Assembly: GCA_009829735.1 (NCBI GenBank)
Contig: CM020619.1
Span: 3,540,590-3,604,589 of the forward strand
Direction of reading: 5' to 3'
From: Pyropia yezoensis
Taxonomy: Eukaryota > Rhodophyta > Bangiophyceae > Bangiales > Bangiaceae
DNA: 64,000 nt
Shown here: in pieces, positions 63,557 through 64,000 of the stretch
Layout of the letters: each line of letters begins with the position of its first letter
Numbering within the stretch: position 1 is the stretch's first letter
The notes under the pieces: generated by a model
What the model was told of the DNA's origin: nothing
Seen by the model: the letters and a program-made list of their open reading frames with translations, nothing else
Databases searched by the model: none
Made by a program: the position numbers and the translations under genes

Positions 63557-64000
63557 ATGTCTCCGCCATCCCCCCCTGCCAACGGCGGCCTGGGCAGCGG
63601 CATCGGCGGCGGCGGTGGCGGTGGTGGTGGGGGGCGCTCCCGCCGGTGGCGCCGTGCCGCGGGACGGGCGGCGGCGGTGGCGACCGGCCGGGCCCGACGG
63701 GCGCTGCGTGCCCCCGCCGCTGGGTGGGTGGTGGCGGCGGCGGTGGGGGTGGCGCTGCTGGTGTGTGCCGCCCACACGCGCCGGCTGATCGCGTCGTGTG
63801 GGGTGCTGCCTGCCGCCCTCGAGGCGTCGTTTGTGGGGGAGGGCGTCGACGGCGCCGCGGCGGCAGAGGAGGCGGTCGTTACCGCCGACGTCCTCACCGC
63901 CCGCCGTGCCGCGGCGGCGGTGGCGGGGCTCGGGGGGCGGATGCCGGTCGGGGCGGACCCGTCCGCCATCGACGCCCCGCCTGACGACGACGGTGTGGGT
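63557..64000 (+). CDS. Single-pass membrane protein, 5' part (runs off the window)
   Basis: From ATG 63557 one frame stays open for 148 codons to the window edge. An Arg/Gly-rich, positively charged N-terminus (GGRSRRWRRAAGRAAA...) is followed by one hydrophobic segment, GWVVAAAVGVALLVCAA, at about residues 68-84. Then comes soluble sequence (RRLIASCGVLPAALEASFVG, TADVLTARRAAAAV). Positive residues before a single membrane segment suggest a type II membrane protein, a layout common in Golgi enzymes, but the catalytic part, if any, is outside the window. Confidence 0.5.
   Translation, partial: MSPPSPPANGGLGSGIGGGGGGGGGGRSRRWRRAAGRAAAVATGRARRALRAPAAGWVVAAAVGVALLVCAAHTRRLIASCGVLPAALEASFVGEGVDGAAAAEEAVVTADVLTARRAAAAVAGLGGRMPVGADPSAIDAPPDDDGVG

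Noticed and set aside
1-64000. CRISPR arrays, operons or other prokaryotic features
   Set aside because: The repeats are minisatellites or transposon ends with no spacer structure. The genes have spliceosomal introns and eukaryotic products.

Overview
This window is nuclear DNA of a GC-rich eukaryote, most likely an alga. The genes have spliceosomal introns with GT-AG ends, and the host proteins are eukaryotic: symplekin, a U1A/U2B''-type RRM protein, and a thioredoxin-like protein with a plastid-type N-terminal extension. The transposons are eukaryotic superfamilies: hAT, CACTA/Plavaka, tyrosine recombinase and a TIR element. Very high GC, Ala/Gly/Pro-rich proteins and few introns would fit a bangiophyte red alga, but that is an inference from style and not proven by any marker.

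Layout. 319-6172 is a complete TIR transposon with 26-bp inverted ends and a 4-bp ACAT target duplication. It carries two convergent genes that together hold the parts of one DUF7869-like transposase. 8.2-13.6 kb holds a two-exon tyrosine recombinase gene (-), a divergent gene with a GCR1_C-like DNA-binding region (+), and an unrecognised 536-residue gene (-). 13776-21858 and 22359-30477 are two near-identical copies of one 8.1-kb segment with a Plavaka/CACTA transposase gene, on either side of a 500-N gap. They look like two overlapping contigs that were never merged. 31.4-34.4 kb (-) and 57.4-59.4 kb (-) are the two parts of one symplekin gene. A 7.1-kb hAT transposon lies at the break, present here as two copies (34393-41448, cut by the second 500-N gap, and 50315-57416). 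The outer ends of the two copies carry the same 8-bp target duplication, GGCCACGG, and the symplekin frame is continuous across it. The DNA between them (41949-50314) holds a decayed ORF, a foldback MITE, a bZIP-like gene and a SlyD-type FKBP-MsrA fusion gene. It is therefore either cargo of a composite hAT or a misjoined contig. 60.2 kb has a foldback element, 60545-61237 a plastid-type thioredoxin-like gene, and 63557 to the right edge the start of a single-pass membrane protein.

How the parts relate. Most of the window is mobile DNA. Host genes are symplekin (mRNA 3'-end processing), FKBP-MsrA (protein folding and methionine repair), the thioredoxin-like protein, the bZIP-like protein and the edge gene. 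The hAT also carries a dead copy of a host U1A/U2B''-like splicing-protein gene. Many apparent indels are single bases in homopolymers, typical of long-read error, so several broken frames may be artefacts. Very long ORFs in the GC-rich tracts are mostly open only because stop codons are rare there.
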